64,000 bases of DNA from Castor canadensis (lineage: Eukaryota; Chordata; Mammalia; Rodentia; Castoridae). The stretch spans positions 102,833,384-102,897,383 of the forward strand of contig NC_133391.1 in assembly GCF_047511655.1 (NCBI RefSeq), read 5' to 3'. Every line of letters begins with the position of its first letter. Within the stretch, counting starts at the first letter, position 1. Below are positions 1 through 12,546 of this stretch, piece after piece. The position numbers and the translations under genes are program-made. The notes beneath the pieces were generated by a model. It was not told the DNA's origin and made no database searches. It saw nothing but the letters and a program-made list of their open reading frames with translations.

Positions 1-300
1 GGAGTATGCTATGCTGCAGAAGGCCTCTTTCAAGCTCTGGGAAGCTGCTTGTCACGTACTGGTTCCTGCAGTTTTGTGCAGTGACTGCCAGGCTTTCTCA
101 AGTAATCCCAGGGCCCCTAAAGTAGATTTCAAGTATGCCATCAACTTTCAAATTCATGCTAGGTCTGCCTTCCAACACCAACAACAAATGAACCCTGAGG
201 TATCTGGGCGAATAAACAAATATTAAAATTTCTTTATACAGAAGTTAGAGAAATAGCAATTCTTAGTTTCAACTGAGCATTTAAATCATATAGGAGTTTT
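1..300. other. Unassigned sequence at the left edge
   Basis: A 71-codon open frame on the + strand (11-226) has no recognisable domain and no splice or regulatory context. I see nothing else. Confidence 0.5.
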
Positions 301-1315
301 TGAAAATATGAATGCCTGTGATGGACACAAACCAATTAAAACAGTTTCTATGAAGGTCTGCAATTAAAAAGTTGTCAATATCACGGCCACTGTCAAAGAT
401 TAGTTGGTCATATATACAATTGTGTGTGTATGTGTGTGTTCCTTTTATGGACTTTCTGTTCTGTTTCATAGGTTTGTGCATCTGTTTGAATTCTAGTACC
501 ATACTCTTTGTTTATCATAGCTTTTTAATGTAATTTGAAATTAGAAAGCATTATTCTTCTTGCTCAAAATTACTTTAGCTATTTGGGTTCTTTTGTAATT
601 CTATACAAATTTTTGGATTTTGTTCTCTATTTTTGTGAAAAACTTCCATTTAAATTTTGGTAAGGATTGCTGAGTTGAATGGACATTTTTACAGTATTGA
701 TTCTCTAATCCATGAAGAATGAACACATTTTCATTTATTTATGTTCTTCAGAGTTTTTTTTTTTTTTTTTTTGGAGATAGGGCTTTGCTATACTAGAACT
801 TGCCATGCAGCCTAGGCTGGCCTCAAACTCTTGATCTTTCTGCCTCAACTTCCCAAGTGTTGGGCTTATAGCTTGAACCACTACACCTGGCCTTCAGAGC
901 TGTACAGTTTTCAATGTTTACACATTTGGTTAGAGTTATTCGTAAGTTTGTTCTTTTTGATGCTATTGTAAGTAGGATTGTTTCCTTAGTTTTTGAAGTG
1001 TAGCTCACCCTAGATACAACTGATTTTTGTATGTAGATTTTATATTTTACAACCCTGTTGAATTCTTTTATCACTTCTAACAGTTTTTAGGTAGATTTTT
1101 TCGTGTTTTCTATATGTAAGATTGTGTCTTCTGCAAACAGACAATTTAATTCTTTCCTTCATATTCAAATGCCTTTTATTTCATTTTCTTGCATAGTTTC
1201 TCTGGCTAACACTTCTCTAGTCCCTTCTCTTCAATTTTTTGGAGGAGTTTGAGATTTGGTTTTAAGTTTTTCTTAAATTTTTGGTAGAAATCACCAGTGA
1301 AACTATCTAGCTGTA
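300..1315 (-). mobile_element. Old L1 ORF2 fragment split by a SINE
   Basis: The minus strand of 300-754 and 896-1315 resembles the reverse-transcriptase part of an old L1, with many stops. A B1-like SINE at 755-892 splits it, flanked by the short duplication CTTCAGAG. It is inactive. Confidence 0.65.
755..892 (-). mobile_element. B1-like SINE, minus strand
   Basis: The unit begins with a T run (its reversed poly(A) tail). It then carries the reversed B1/7SL body (GCCTAGGCTGGCCTCAAACT) and ends with CACTACACCTGGCC. CTTCAGAG occurs on both sides as the target-site duplication. Confidence 0.85.
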
Positions 1316-1600
1316 AAGTCCACACTTTAAAGATGCCATCAGATTTAGTGAGAGCCCATTTCCTAATTCATAGACTGCTGTCCTTTCTCTATGGCTTCAA
1401 ATGTCAAAAGAGGCCAGGGAGCTGCCTGGGATCCTTTTTATAAGGAAATTAGTCCCATTCATGAGGGCTAGCCCCTAATGACTGAATCAATTCCCAGAGG
1501 CCTTCCTCCATTATCATCGCAGTGGGGCTTATGTTTCAATTTTGGGAATGCATAGCTCCCTTGATTTTCCCAGTTCTCTCACAGAATCCATAGTGAAATG
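1316..1600 (-). mobile_element. Old LTR remnant, ERVL-MaLR type
   Basis: Read on the minus strand, this stretch follows the pattern I know for MLT/MST-like mammalian LTRs, including the block at 1440-1530. It is diverged and holds no open frame. The family name is from memory. Confidence 0.5.
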
Positions 1601-2580
1601 TTCAAGTACTCTGACTCTTTTCTTTCAAAAATGCCACCATCTCACATATGAACTACTGTAGAAACCCTCTGGTGTGATCTTCCCCCCACCCTCTCTAATT
1701 CTCAGAACTATATTAGGATACTTTCCCTAAAACACTAGTTTTAACAGATATTATCCAGCTCAGTATCCTACAATATTTATGTGTTTATTGATTAGTGGTA
1801 AAAAGTAATGTGCAAAATTGTGTTCCTAGAGGTAGAGAAATTGAGGAGTCTATTTGTTCTGATCACTGGACTCTAGGTTCATAGCAAAATAATAATAATA
1901 AAATTTAATTATCTGCAACATAGTTATTCACATAGTTATAGTTGATATAACCACAAAACTACCTTGTTTATAATTGTAAAATGTTTTTTAAGCTCTGTTT
2001 TACACACGTATGCATCTTCAATAACTAATTTCATTTGACAAGATTCATAGTACTAAGCTAACTAATGTGAGAATAAACAAATGAGTATAAAATTCAGAAA
2101 TAATTGGGAGTGCTCTTCATTAGCAAATCAAATGAAGAGATTGTGGCAAGCTATTGGGGAAAATCAGACACAAAAGAGAAAGGAAAAAAAGAATAATGAA
2201 ATCATTGATCAAAGAATCAAGGAGAAAAACATTTATATGGAATTGATTTGTTTTCATCAAACTATTTAAGCTTAAAAAATTGACAATTAAATAGACAGCA
2301 AAATAAATAATTTTAAAATATTAAAATGATATTGTTTCTTATGGCTAAAACTATAAAAATCTCAGCTTTTAAGGAAGTCTTTGAAGCCACCAGGAATTTG
2401 ATATTTTTAATGAAAATATATGATGTGGAAAGAATTATATGGAAAAATGCCAACTTGACTCTAGGGCTCTATTTCATTTCATTTTAGCAACACTTTAATT
2501 TAACATTCAGTGTCATAATGATAAAATTACTTGAGAAACAGCTGTACAAGTCACCATGGAGACCATAGCATATTCTCAGG
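1600..2580. other. AT-rich unique sequence
   Basis: No gene, SINE or LINE that I recognise. A 62-codon open frame at 2081-2269 is Lys-rich and looks like chance. Confidence 0.5.
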
Positions 2581-3413
2581 TCACATTCTCCAAGGAATGG
2601 AATTTTACTCAGCCACAAAGAATGAAATTTTGTGATTCACACGTAAATAGATGGAACTGGAGAACATCATCTTAAGTGAAGTCAGTCAGGTTCAGAAGGC
2701 CAAAGGCCACATGTTCTCCCTCATATGGGGATTATAGACCTGAGACAAATGCAGCAATATTATGGGACATGGGTCACACTAAAGGGAGGCTGAGCACTGG
2801 AGGAAAAGGACAAGGGAAAGAAATCAAAAATTTGAATGTGGTTAATGTGCTTACTGTATAGGAATGAATATAATAATCTTAGACTGGTGGAGGCCACTAT
2901 GATAAGGGGACTAGGGAGCAGAGAAGAGGGCTGGTAGAGATGAACCAATTTGAGTTGTAATACATGTTTGCATGGAAACAAGACAAGGAATGGAATGCCC
3001 GTGTATAGCTGTCTTTATTTCGAACTAGCAAAAACACCATGTTTCTCTTGTCTTCTATGATTTCTCTTCTACAGAATCAGAGAACAGGAAGGCAGAACAG
3101 GTTCTGTGTGGGGGCAGGGGTAGCAACAGGTGAGAGAGGTAGGGGTATGGGGGGAGGTTGTGGGGAAAGGGGTAGGAGAATGAATATGGTACACATGTGT
3201 ATGCACATGTATGAAAATGCAAAAATGATTCCTGTTGAAACTGTTCCAGGAATGGGGGGAAGGGCAGGAATGAAAGAGAGCAGAGGAGGGGGGTGAATTC
3301 AAGTATGATATATTTGATACATTGTAAGAACCTTTGTAAATACGCCAATGTACCCCCACGCTGCACAACAATAAAACAATAATAATAATAATAATAATAA
3401 AAACAGGTTACCA
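2580..3413 (+). mobile_element. 5'-truncated L1 3' end, plus strand
   Basis: It begins in the ORF2 C-terminus (GGAATGGAATTTTACTCAGC, then codons for HMFSLIW at about 2710). It continues through a G-rich 3' UTR (3110-3295) and ends in AATAAA and an (AAT)n/A tail at 3370-3413. The frame is closed by stops. Confidence 0.8.
3377..3402 (+). repeat. (AAT)n microsatellite in an L1 tail
   Basis: Eight or so AAT units grown out of the poly(A) tail of the L1 fragment. Confidence 0.85.
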
Positions 3414-4510
3414 AGAAAAAAAGAAGTTCCCTCACTTGGCAGTGCTGCAGCAGGAAACAGGATTATCAGTTGTATGCTGTAAGTCACAAATGCATGCACG
3501 AATCAGCATCAATAAGTTTGAGGTCTATTGAAAAGACAAAACTAATTATTTCAAAAACATCTGGAGAAATAAAATATAATTATGTTCCCGAAAAATGAAG
3601 AAGAATGTTAAAAACCCTAACTTGTAGTCCATCTCTCTCAGTGTTAAAGCCTCTGTTTCTCTCTTTGCTTCTAAGCTTCTGTCATCTCAGTGCCCATATT
3701 AATCATCTTATAATTGGCTTTGATTTGCTGTTCTTTGTCAAATCTTGCTCTGAACTTTTAGTTCAAGTGCTTAGTATTGTCTGACTCTTTGGCTTAACAA
3801 CCAAGTTCAGGAGTCCTGAGAAAAAGAATCTGATTGGTTCAATTTAGGTCAGGTGTCTCAAAGTGGACCAATAATAGTAGTCGCGATTGAGTCCTTGGTA
3901 GAGGTGTACGTTTCTATGAGGGCTGTGTCCAGTTAAAATACATTCTCCATTATCTGCAGTTTTGTGAAAGCTTTAGGGAGCAAAGTAGGCTATTGTAATA
4001 TATTCCTAGTTATATTCTGGAATTTTACTGTTAATTGAATCTTAATTTTCCTTCCCCTCTAATTTTAAGGAATTAAAGCAACACACTCAGTGTCTGGAGT
4101 TATAAAACAGATGACAGAAAATGAAGGTCGTTATATTGACCCTTGGATTTGATCCATTGTCTGACTGACAATCAGAAAATATTTATTGATTTCTTTCAAT
4201 AAGCTCAACACTGGACAGCAATGGGATGGAGGATGAGGAAAATAACAAATAACAATGACCTTTGATACAAGTTTTTTCTATTATGAGAACTCCAAGGCCC
4301 CCAAAGCCCTTCCATTTCTGGTGGTTCCTGGTTGTCTCATAGGTATATAATGTATATATTCTCCTGTTTCCCTGTTCATCACAGCTGCTCAAGTGTTACC
4401 TCTACTTCTCAAATCACACTCTTCTCAGAACTTGCTCCCTCAATGGACTTCAAATGGAAAAGGGCTTCTAGAAAATTCTCAGGCAAGTTTATTTAAGAAA
4501 AAGAAAAGAT
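3414..4510. other. Unassigned sequence
   Basis: Mostly AT-rich. The part near 3820-3870 (GATTGGTTC and CCAATAATAG) may be a worn repeat but cannot be named. No gene is seen. Confidence 0.45.
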
Positions 4511-4516
4511 ACTTTT

Positions 4517-4740
4517 TGGGTTTTTTTTTTTTTTTTGGTGGTGCTGGGGTTAAACCCAGGACCTCATGCTTGTAGGCAGGCACTCTACTACTTGAGCCAC
4601 TCCACCAGCCCTTTTTTGCATTGAGTATTTTGAGATATGTCTCGCAAACTATTTGCCCAAGCTGGCTTTGAACCACAGTTCTCCTGATCTCTGCCTCTTG
4701 AGTTGCTAGGATTACAGGCATGAACCACTGGTGCCTGGCT
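4517..4740 (-). mobile_element. Dimeric ID+B1 SINE, minus strand
   Basis: After a T15 run comes the reversed tRNA/ID-like half (CTACTTGAGCCACTCCACCA), a short T run near 4612, then the reversed B1-like half ending GGATTACAGGCATGAACCAC. The two-part build is typical of several rodent lineages. Confidence 0.88.
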
Positions 4741-4856
4741 GGTTAGTTGAGTTTTTGTTTGCTTTGTTTTCATTAAGTGGCAAATGTCTAAAAACATCAG
4801 AAGAACATATATAACTTTTGGTTTTCTTATTTCTCTTGAAAAGTCTGAAAATCTGG

Positions 4857-5011
4857 GGTTTGGGATATGGTAGAGCACTTGCCTACCCTGCACAAGGCAC
4901 TGAATTGGATCCCAGTTCTGCAAAATACAAAATTAAAAAAACAAAACAAAACAACCCCCCCAACCAAAAAAAAAAAAAAACCCAAACAAAAAACCAAAGA
5001 AACAAACAATA
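4857..5011 (+). mobile_element. ID-like SINE, plus strand, with target-site duplication
   Basis: The head matches the tRNA-like A box and B box arrangement (GGATATGGTAGAGCACTTGC ... AATTGGATCCCAG) and is followed by a long A/C-rich tail. TCTGAAAATCT flanks it at 4846-4856 and 5012-5022. Confidence 0.85.
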
Positions 5012-5274
5012 TCTGAAAATCTACCAGTCAGACAGTCTGTGTTTTCATATATCATCAACTGTCTAGACCTGAATAGGGAACTCTGTCTTTAGATGGGACA
5101 GGAGCTTCCCAAGCTGCCATGGTTCCCACATAGAATAATACATTATATACAGTCTGCTTTACTCATTTTACTTATCTGCTTTGTCCTTGTAGGTGTTTGT
5201 GTTTGTAGGTCTTGACCTTTCTTAGTTGATGAGGTGTACTATTTCTCATGCTTTCTCTTAATTAATTAATTAAT

Positions 5275-5360
5275 TATTTTCCCTGTGGTGCTGGGAATCA
5301 AACTCACTCTTACAAATGCTAGGTAAGCACTGTACCACTGAGTTACTCCCCCAGCCCCTA
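5275..5360 (-). mobile_element. ID-like SINE, minus strand
   Basis: The reversed tRNA-like unit (GTGCTGGGAATCAAACTCAC ... GTACCACTGAGTTACTC) follows a TTAA-repeat tract at about 5258-5275. Confidence 0.8.
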
Positions 5361-5629
5361 GATTTGAGAATACTAAGTGGTATGGCACTACATTATAAGA
5401 GGTGCTTTAACTGCTTTTGCTGAAAAAGCACTGACTCCTTACTTGGGCCCATGAATTAACTAAACAAGAGAAAAGCTTGGCATCTCTATCTCCTATTTTC
5501 CTTTGTTCTGAGCCATTCTTTCCTGCAGCCATCTTGGTGAGATTGAAAGTTAAGAAATAGAAAATGGTCAGGCAGAAGAGGGATAGGGTAACTCCATGGA
5601 AATTAACCAAGGACACAGAGACAAGATAA

Positions 5630-6350
5630 ACAGGTGAGGGGAGTCTAAGGGTCTAAAAATCATTTGCCCAGACCTTGAAACTACTGAGGCATAGGAATGG
5701 TATGTGAGTCATGGCCTGATAAGATGCTCGGCTGGTGTGCTAGACCTCAGAGCCCATTGGAAAGGGAACATGGAGAAGTCTATGGATTGGCACAGATCTA
5801 CATCCCCTGAATGGACCAATAGCACAGAGACACAAACAGCTTCCCTTCAGCTAGGTAATAAAATCCTTATAGAATCTACTAGACAAAGGCCTCCAGGATT
5901 CAGTTTTTCTGAGACTCCCTCCTTCCCAGCAGGGGTAATCTGTCTTGGGAACCAGATTGCTCCCCTTAAATGATGACAGCCATAAACTTCTCTGGAGCCC
6001 TGGAAGAACAAGGGCTGAGATAATGGTCAACCAGGCCCAACTGACCAATCTGACCACTGCAGCACACCTGTGTCTAGGACTGTTTAACTATGTATACCTT
6101 ATGCCTCCCCTCCTAATTCTTTGTCTATTTAAAGTGAAAGGTCATGTCTGTCTTCCAAAGATGGCTAAAGATGAGCTAAAGTGCTTACTTTGCATCTTCC
6201 CATGGTGTGTCCCACACCATGTAATAAATCTCCTTGCCCTTCACGGTTACTGTACCTTTATTTGTTATGTAGGGGAGATTGACTGGACTTTGACATATGG
6301 AAGCCCAGGAATTTGGGCCTGGGATCTAAAACTGTGGTTTCAACATCACA
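5630..6350 (+). mobile_element. Possible solo LTR of an old endogenous retrovirus
   Basis: The region has an LTR-like order on the + strand. CCAAT-bearing sequence (5816, 6045) comes first, a TATTTAAAG box at about 6126, AATAAA at 6222, then a T/G-rich stretch and an end in CA near 6350. No gag, pol or env coding sequence lies beside it. The borders are not fixed, as no duplication could be found. Confidence 0.45.
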
Positions 6351-6359
6351 CTTGAAATA

Positions 6360-9300
6360 GCCCAAATCAGAGATAAATCATTTCTATTTTCTTATAATTT
6401 TGGGAGAATTATATGGTCATTTACTAGGATCTACTTCTATAGTTGAGGAAATCCACAGTTTGCTTGATTTGTTCCTAAACTCAATGACAATGTCACTGAT
6501 TTAATCACCAGTGCTATTCACCATTTGTGCAGGAAATCTAATGCAAAAAGTGCCTCCTTGTGGTTTGTCTTAATATTGCAGAACAACTATAAGGATCTTT
6601 GCTGTGATATTGCTCATTTCACAGACATAATTATTTTTCTTAAATGCCAATGTAGGACAATTGTCTATCATTTGGAAATTGTTAAAAAGAGATTACTGAG
6701 CTTGGCAGACCTTCTGGATATTACCTGACTAACTATCTAGGAGGCTAGTTTGCATTTCAATATGATAAAAATTAACTTTTACAAAACCAAAAGTAATGCT
6801 AGTAATTCTTCTACATAGTAATGCAAATTAATTAATTGCCTATTAGAATACAGTTGGTTTCTGCCTCGGAGGAAAGAGTACCACAGATATCACACTCTAT
6901 TGCCTTGTAGGATATTAACCAGTTTAGCCTCTATTGGCAAGTTTTTTTGATTGTGTGTATGTATATATGTGTTTTTGAAATTTTTTTTTAAATCAATTTC
7001 CCCATTAATTAATGAGTTGAATTTCACACATTCATTTTATATTTCTGTGAGAATAAAAATTATACATCTTTTTACTTTTTACACAATTGCGATTTACTTC
7101 TCATTTAAAAAGCTTGGGATTTTGATGATTTCATTTCAATAGCTTCAATTAAAAAAATGAACTGAAATAGGTTCCTAAGTGTGTAAGCCTAAATTAGACC
7201 AAAATTAGTGGTCCTGGTCCTGTGGTGGGAGGTGCATTCTGGGTGTAGTGATTAAGGTTTTTGCATGCAATGTATAAAATTCCCTGAGGTACGGGACTCT
7301 ATCACAAGTACTATTTGCTCCAAACCTTTCTTTCACATTTGGTTAGGGTTTTTAATTCACAAAGTGGAAAAAGAAGTTTTGGAAATTAGGTGAAAAAGAA
7401 AAAGAAAAGAGGTTAGTGGAAAGCAATACAGACAGATTTGAGAGTGCTCTTGGGCTGTGTCTTTCTGAAGCCTCTTCATATCAAGGCCTGAAAATCTTGG
7501 AGGTATGAGGGCGCAGAGAAGCCATTCCTCTTCCACCTCAGTGACACAGTGACTTTTCTATTAATAAGGAAAGATGTCAATGTACTTCTACCCCAAACAC
7601 AATAAGATATTCTTTAATTGTACTGGAATTTTATTCTATGTAGTTTTCTTTCTTAGAATTGAGGAATAACAATTTGGTAGCTTTTAAAAATAAAATCGTT
7701 TTCTTCAAGAACCATTTGTCTAGTTGATTCACAAAGACACAAAGATATTGCCATCTAGTGGTTTAATTTAAGAAATTCTGTAAGGCAGTTTTTCTTAGGA
7801 AGTTTTACATATTTTCTTCATGGGATCTAAATATGAAAATGTTTGTTTTTAGAAAGCAATTATTGCTATAATTTTTCAAGTTAATGTTTCAGATTTGGTC
7901 ACTCTTCTTTATCTTCTCAGGTTATATTCTCTATCTATTCAACTTGGTAGGACATGACTCAGGACATGTAAAAACCTTTCCACACTTGAAAAAAAAATTA
8001 ATAGGACATGGTCTTTCACTAAAGAAATTGTCAGATGTTAAAAGCTTAAACAAAATAATAAAATTAAATTGATAAAATGAAAATAAAATTTAAAAAGAAT
8101 TATATAAAGTAAATACATGTAATTATGTACAGTTGTATAGTAATGTTTTCTAAAGTGTGGTCTAAAGCTAGAATTCTTTGCTTTTATTAAATAGCTTTAT
8201 TACCGCAAACTGGTTATAAAAGAATATTCCATTAAATACTATTTATTTTTGTCATCAACTTTTATCATAAAATAAAAAATGCTTCTATGAAACTTCCAAT
8301 TAAAAAACTGACATTTAAACATGTAAAACATCTACAAGTCTACCAAAATTTTATTTATAGTCAAACTCAGAAAATTCACTGACAATATCATTTACTTTCT
8401 TTATGGGTGTAAATTTTTGTTGCCATTTGTAAAACAGAAACACTGTATTCTACTCTAAAATTATTTTACTACTCATAAGGCATGAGAGACAAGAGCGCCT
8501 ACAGATATTCTGACTCCACTGGGCTATGATAGAGATTTTCATAGGCTCCCCTTGGATAGTTCAGATTTTCCTAAACTCAGGTATCATCAAGTGGAAGCTC
8601 TCCCTGCCCAATTTCTGGCTATTTTGATTCCAAATTTGAAGCAAAATTTACACATTAGGGACCATAATACCTTGACCTGAATTAAGCAGAAGAGAACCCT
8701 CTTCTTACCCTTGATCTGGACCATCATGACATCTATCCACCTGAGGACAAACAAGATGTGGGCTCTTTTAATGACATTTTCTAGAATAGATATAAAAGTC
8801 TAGAGGGGATGTAAAGTACAAAATTTTAAACTCCACCTGTGATCCCTCCGTAAAATGATGAAACCTTCTACTCCAAAGATGGTTCAGGGCAAAGGCTCCA
8901 TAACACTCCTGGATAGCTTGTGAGATGGAGAAGGAGAAGGTTGTATTCCTGTCCATCCTGCAGTACCTTCAATTGTAGTCACTGACCCTGCTGTGAATGT
9001 TGTGGAAAATAAGAACACATTAAATGTTTGGAGAAAGGTTTGATTGTGTCATCTGCTAAGATGGCAGGAAGGAAGTCATGTGGATACACAAAAGCCAAAG
9101 TTGGATGAATAAACATTCAATTCATTGGCTGACAATGGTAAGTATGCAATCTACTTTTATATCTACCAGAGGAAAGAAAAAGAAAATAGACAATGGATTT
9201 TCTTTAGAAAAGAAAAGTACTAAGTTACTAGGCAAGACAATCAAGACAACACATTGAAATACTGCTGAACTTCAAGAGCTATTTGTGAAGTGTGTTGGTA

Positions 9301-9460
9301 ACCTCTTTGGAAACAGATCATAGTACTTGTCTAGGAGATGAAACAATCATGGTATTCATTTGTAGAAATGTCATGTTTTTCTCTAAACTGTTTATGTGAT
9401 GTGTATATCTGTTTATTATAAGGATAATTTTCTTTAATATCTTAAATACAGAGCTTTGGT
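6360..9460. other. AT-rich intergenic sequence
   Basis: No gene is seen. 8460-9120 is less AT-rich than its flanks and resembles a worn transposon or retrocopy that I cannot name. The remainder shows only short open frames that look like chance. Confidence 0.5.
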
Positions 9461-9462
9461 TT

Positions 9463-9545
9463 CAGGATATAGCTCAGTGGTAGAGTGCTTCCTAGAATGT
9501 GCAAGGTCCTTGTACCACAACAGAAAAACAACAACAACAAAAAAC
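9463..9545 (+). mobile_element. ID-like SINE, plus strand
   Basis: The stretch GATATAGCTCAGTGGTAGAG is a clear tRNA-like A box, followed by a shortened body and a (CAA)n tail. Confidence 0.8.
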
Positions 9546-9564
9546 CCTAAACAAACAACCCTCC

Positions 9565-9655
9565 TAATGAGTTAGAATCAGAAGGACTGGGGCTCAGGTA
9601 GCTCTATTTTAACAAGCACTTCAAGTTATTCAAGTTTGAGACACACTCATCTAGG
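9565..9655 (+). mobile_element. Possible MER5-type DNA transposon relic
   Basis: The order of AATCAGAAGGACTGGGGCTC, then TTTTAACAAGCACTTCAAG, then a GTTTGAGACAC end recalls the non-autonomous hAT element MER5. Short and diverged. Confidence 0.4.
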
Positions 9656-9929
9656 CTCCACTAACTAAACCAACAAGACTAAATAATTTTATTGAAAAGG
9701 TTTTAAGGCAATCAAGGGTGAAAAAGTGGAACAACTGGTCAAATTTAATAGCCACTTAGCTGAAGGACTGGCAGATCACCAATCAGATTCCCAATTTATA
9801 ATACCATTTGTATAGGGAATAACCTTTTAATGACTCTTATTACCACAGGTGACAACCCGATAACATCTTGGTGAAACAGTAGAAATAGTAAAAACGTGAA
9901 AACTTATTGATTAATAGAAGTATTACAAG

Positions 9930-10156
9930 CCCGGTACTGGAGGCTCATGCCTGTAATCCTAGATACTTGGAAGGCTGAGATTGGGAAGATTGCAGTTCAA
10001 GGTCAGCCTAGGCAAATAGTTCACAAGACCCAATTTCCAAAAATAACCAGAGCAAAAAAATAGTCTAGAGGCATGGTTCAAGCAGTAGAGCACCTGCTTT
10101 GCAAGCATGAAGCCCTGAGTTCAAACTCCAGTCCCACCAAAAAAAAAAAAAAAAGA
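9930..10156 (+). mobile_element. Dimeric B1+ID SINE, plus strand
   Basis: The B1-like half starts GCTCATGCCTGTAATCCTAG. The tRNA-like half (GTTCAAGCAGTAGAGCACC) follows at about 10065 and ends in GTTCAAACTCCAGTCCCACC with a poly(A) tail. Confidence 0.9.
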
Positions 10157-10292
10157 AATGTTACGTATTTAGTACCAAGTACGTGCTAGGATCTATGCCA
10201 GGCACTAGAACCACAAAGAAAAAGTTTCCTTACTTTACAAACCTAATAAAATGATTCTTAAATTTCAATGAGTATAAAAATCATCTCATGAA

Positions 10293-10505
10293 CTTTTTTT
10301 GTGGGACAGGAATTTGAACTCAGGGTTTCATGCTTATAAAGCAAGTGCTCTGCCAATTTAGCCACACCTCCAGTTCACTTTATTCTGGTTATTTTGGAGA
10401 TTGGGTTTTTGTGAACTATTTGTCCTGGCTGGCCTCGAACTGTGATCCTCCCAATCTTAACCTCCCAAATTGCTAAGATTACAGATATGAGCAACTGGTG
10501 CAAAG
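10293..10505 (-). mobile_element. Dimeric ID+B1 SINE, minus strand
   Basis: The reversed ID-like half (GCAAGTGCTCTGCCAATTTA) is followed by the reversed B1 half (CTGGCTGGCCTCGAACTGTG ... GATTACAGATATGAGCAACT). Confidence 0.88.
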
Positions 10506-12470
10506 CTACGTTCTTGTTAATAATGCAAAAGTTCAGTATCTGATTATGAAGAGTAATGATGTAATCAGTAAGACAGAAAATAAATAGATATTTACAATGC
10601 AAGTGGTAAATTTTAAGAGATATACTGAGATGCTATTTGATCTCTACGCAGATTCAAGAGGGAAGGGAAAATATCAGGGTTACTTTTTTTCATAGAAATT
10701 GATAGCAACTTAAATTCCTGAATAAAAACTAGAAGTTTCTATAGGAGGAAATGTAGGAAAGAGTATGAGAAAGTGTGACTCATATCAGGCACTAAATATT
10801 ACTTTGAGGATTTGAGTATTGAGGCTAAGGCTCAGGGGAGATGGAACTGAATAATCAGGACTAGGTCATGAACAATTTCATATCCCTAACCAAAGAATTT
10901 TATTTCCACCCAGAAAGAAGTGGCTAATCAATAAGGTATTTGAAGATGAGGGCGACTTCATCAGAACATACATTCTGATAGCGTTGAATAGATGCATTGG
11001 ATAAAACAGATTTTTCTCCTCTTGCCAACAGAATAAATTACTCACACTGAAGTGTAGAATATAGGTGATCTCTAAGTTCCTTTATGGTTTTGACACATCT
11101 CTAGTTCTCTTAAATCCTGAATAAGTTACCTGGATGAAGAAGCATCAGCTTCAAGTACTCTAGCCCATTTTCTATTCCTTGCACATATTTTACACTTTCC
11201 TACATTCACGCTTTTTCCTTTTATTTTTCTTCCGTCTAGACTGCTTTCTCTTCACTTATGACATTCCACACTAAGTTTTAAAATATTCTTTGTCTTAATG
11301 ATTGTGGAAATAATCATACGCACCACTCGTCATATGGCACTTAGCATTTATAGCACAAGAAAACTGCAAGGGACAGTACCACAGGCATCGAGTACGGATT
11401 AATTGCTAGAGAAGTGGTTTGTAGCATAGTTCGTAACATGTGGTAGACAAATCACATTGAGAATCACAAATCTAAGACTTCACTTCTTTCCCTGTCACTG
11501 ATCATACCTATGCTCTCATGTCAAACACTGCAGGCTGAATATAATTAGTATATAAACGAATTCAAATACCTTTGTAGGCTATAATCACAAAATGAAGCAG
11601 CACATTTACAATAAAATGAAGGAACTCTACAAAAAGGAGACCGTAATTCCCAACTGAAGGGGGCAGTAGTGCCTTGGCTGTGAGTGATGCAGCACCCACG
11701 TTGCTGGATCTTTGGCTCTTGAAGAAAAGTCAGAAATTGAAAGTCTTTGTTCTTTGTTACTGGTTTTTAACTGTTAGCAACAAAATCAAACATTTTAAAC
11801 ACATTTTTTCAAGTTTTATTTATTTACAACCTGACTTTTCCAGTGACATTACTTCCCAAAACATACCTATACTTTGTAACCCAAGGAATGTAACTTCACT
11901 TGCCCAAGTATCATGGTATTTACCTGTGATGGCAACCTCACAGGATATACATAAGCAGTAAATGAGAAACATAGCACATAGAAATTAGCACAAAGTACTC
12001 CATGAATGTTTATTCCTACTGTGCTCCAACCATGCTGCAGTCTGGCTTTGTGCATCAACATGGCATACTTGAAAAACCTTCATGTGTTTCTCTCTCCTGT
12101 CACTGCCTACTTACTGTTCTCACTCACACTAAGAGTTTTAACTTCTTGGGTGATGTGTGTCCTCAAGTTGTATCTAAATTTCTGGATGGTAAATATTACC
12201 CTAGTTCCCTCCTACATTAAAAACAAAACAAAAAAAACCCCTTTTGTCGTGGAAATGCAATACAAATGTAAAAAGAATAAAACAATCAACTCCTTTGTGT
12301 TCACCTATCCTGCAGAATTTTAGGTATCTAAAGGAAGAAGTCATTTTCTTCCCAGGTTTTAAAATATCAGAAATTCCATATGAGCTAATATTATACAGCT
12401 TGAACAAAATATGTACACAAAATTTGGTTGGTAAGTCCATTGTTTACAACTTTTTCTTATTTGTGTGTGT
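10506..12470. other. Intergenic sequence
   Basis: About 10740-10990 recalls an old mammalian-wide repeat on the + strand. The rest shows no gene. Overlapping open frames at 11674-12531 have no domain that I recognise and lie in low-complexity AT-rich sequence. Confidence 0.45.
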
Positions 12471-12546
12471 GTGTGTATATTGGAAATTGAAGTCATGGCC
12501 TCTTGGTGCTAAGCATGCATTCTATCTCTGAGATACACCTCAGCCC
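12470..12546 (-). mobile_element. ID-like SINE, minus strand
   Basis: A reversed tRNA-like unit (GTGCTAAGCATGCATTCTAT ... GAGATACACCTCAGCCC) lies next to a (GT)n stretch at 12463-12476. Confidence 0.75.

Noticed and set aside
3055..3499. Overlapping minus-strand frames of up to 126 codons
   Set aside because: They are the complement of the G-rich L1 3' UTR and its AAT tail, which gives long stop-free Pro/Ser/Tyr-rich frames by composition.
9463..9545. tRNA-like A box (AGCTCAGTGGTAGAG)
   Set aside because: It belongs to an ID-type SINE with an A/C-rich tail. The cloverleaf cannot be completed, so it is not a tRNA gene.
11674..12531. Chain of overlapping frames of 72-105 codons
   Set aside because: AT-rich low-complexity translation, no domain, no splice pattern joining them, and the right end runs into a SINE.
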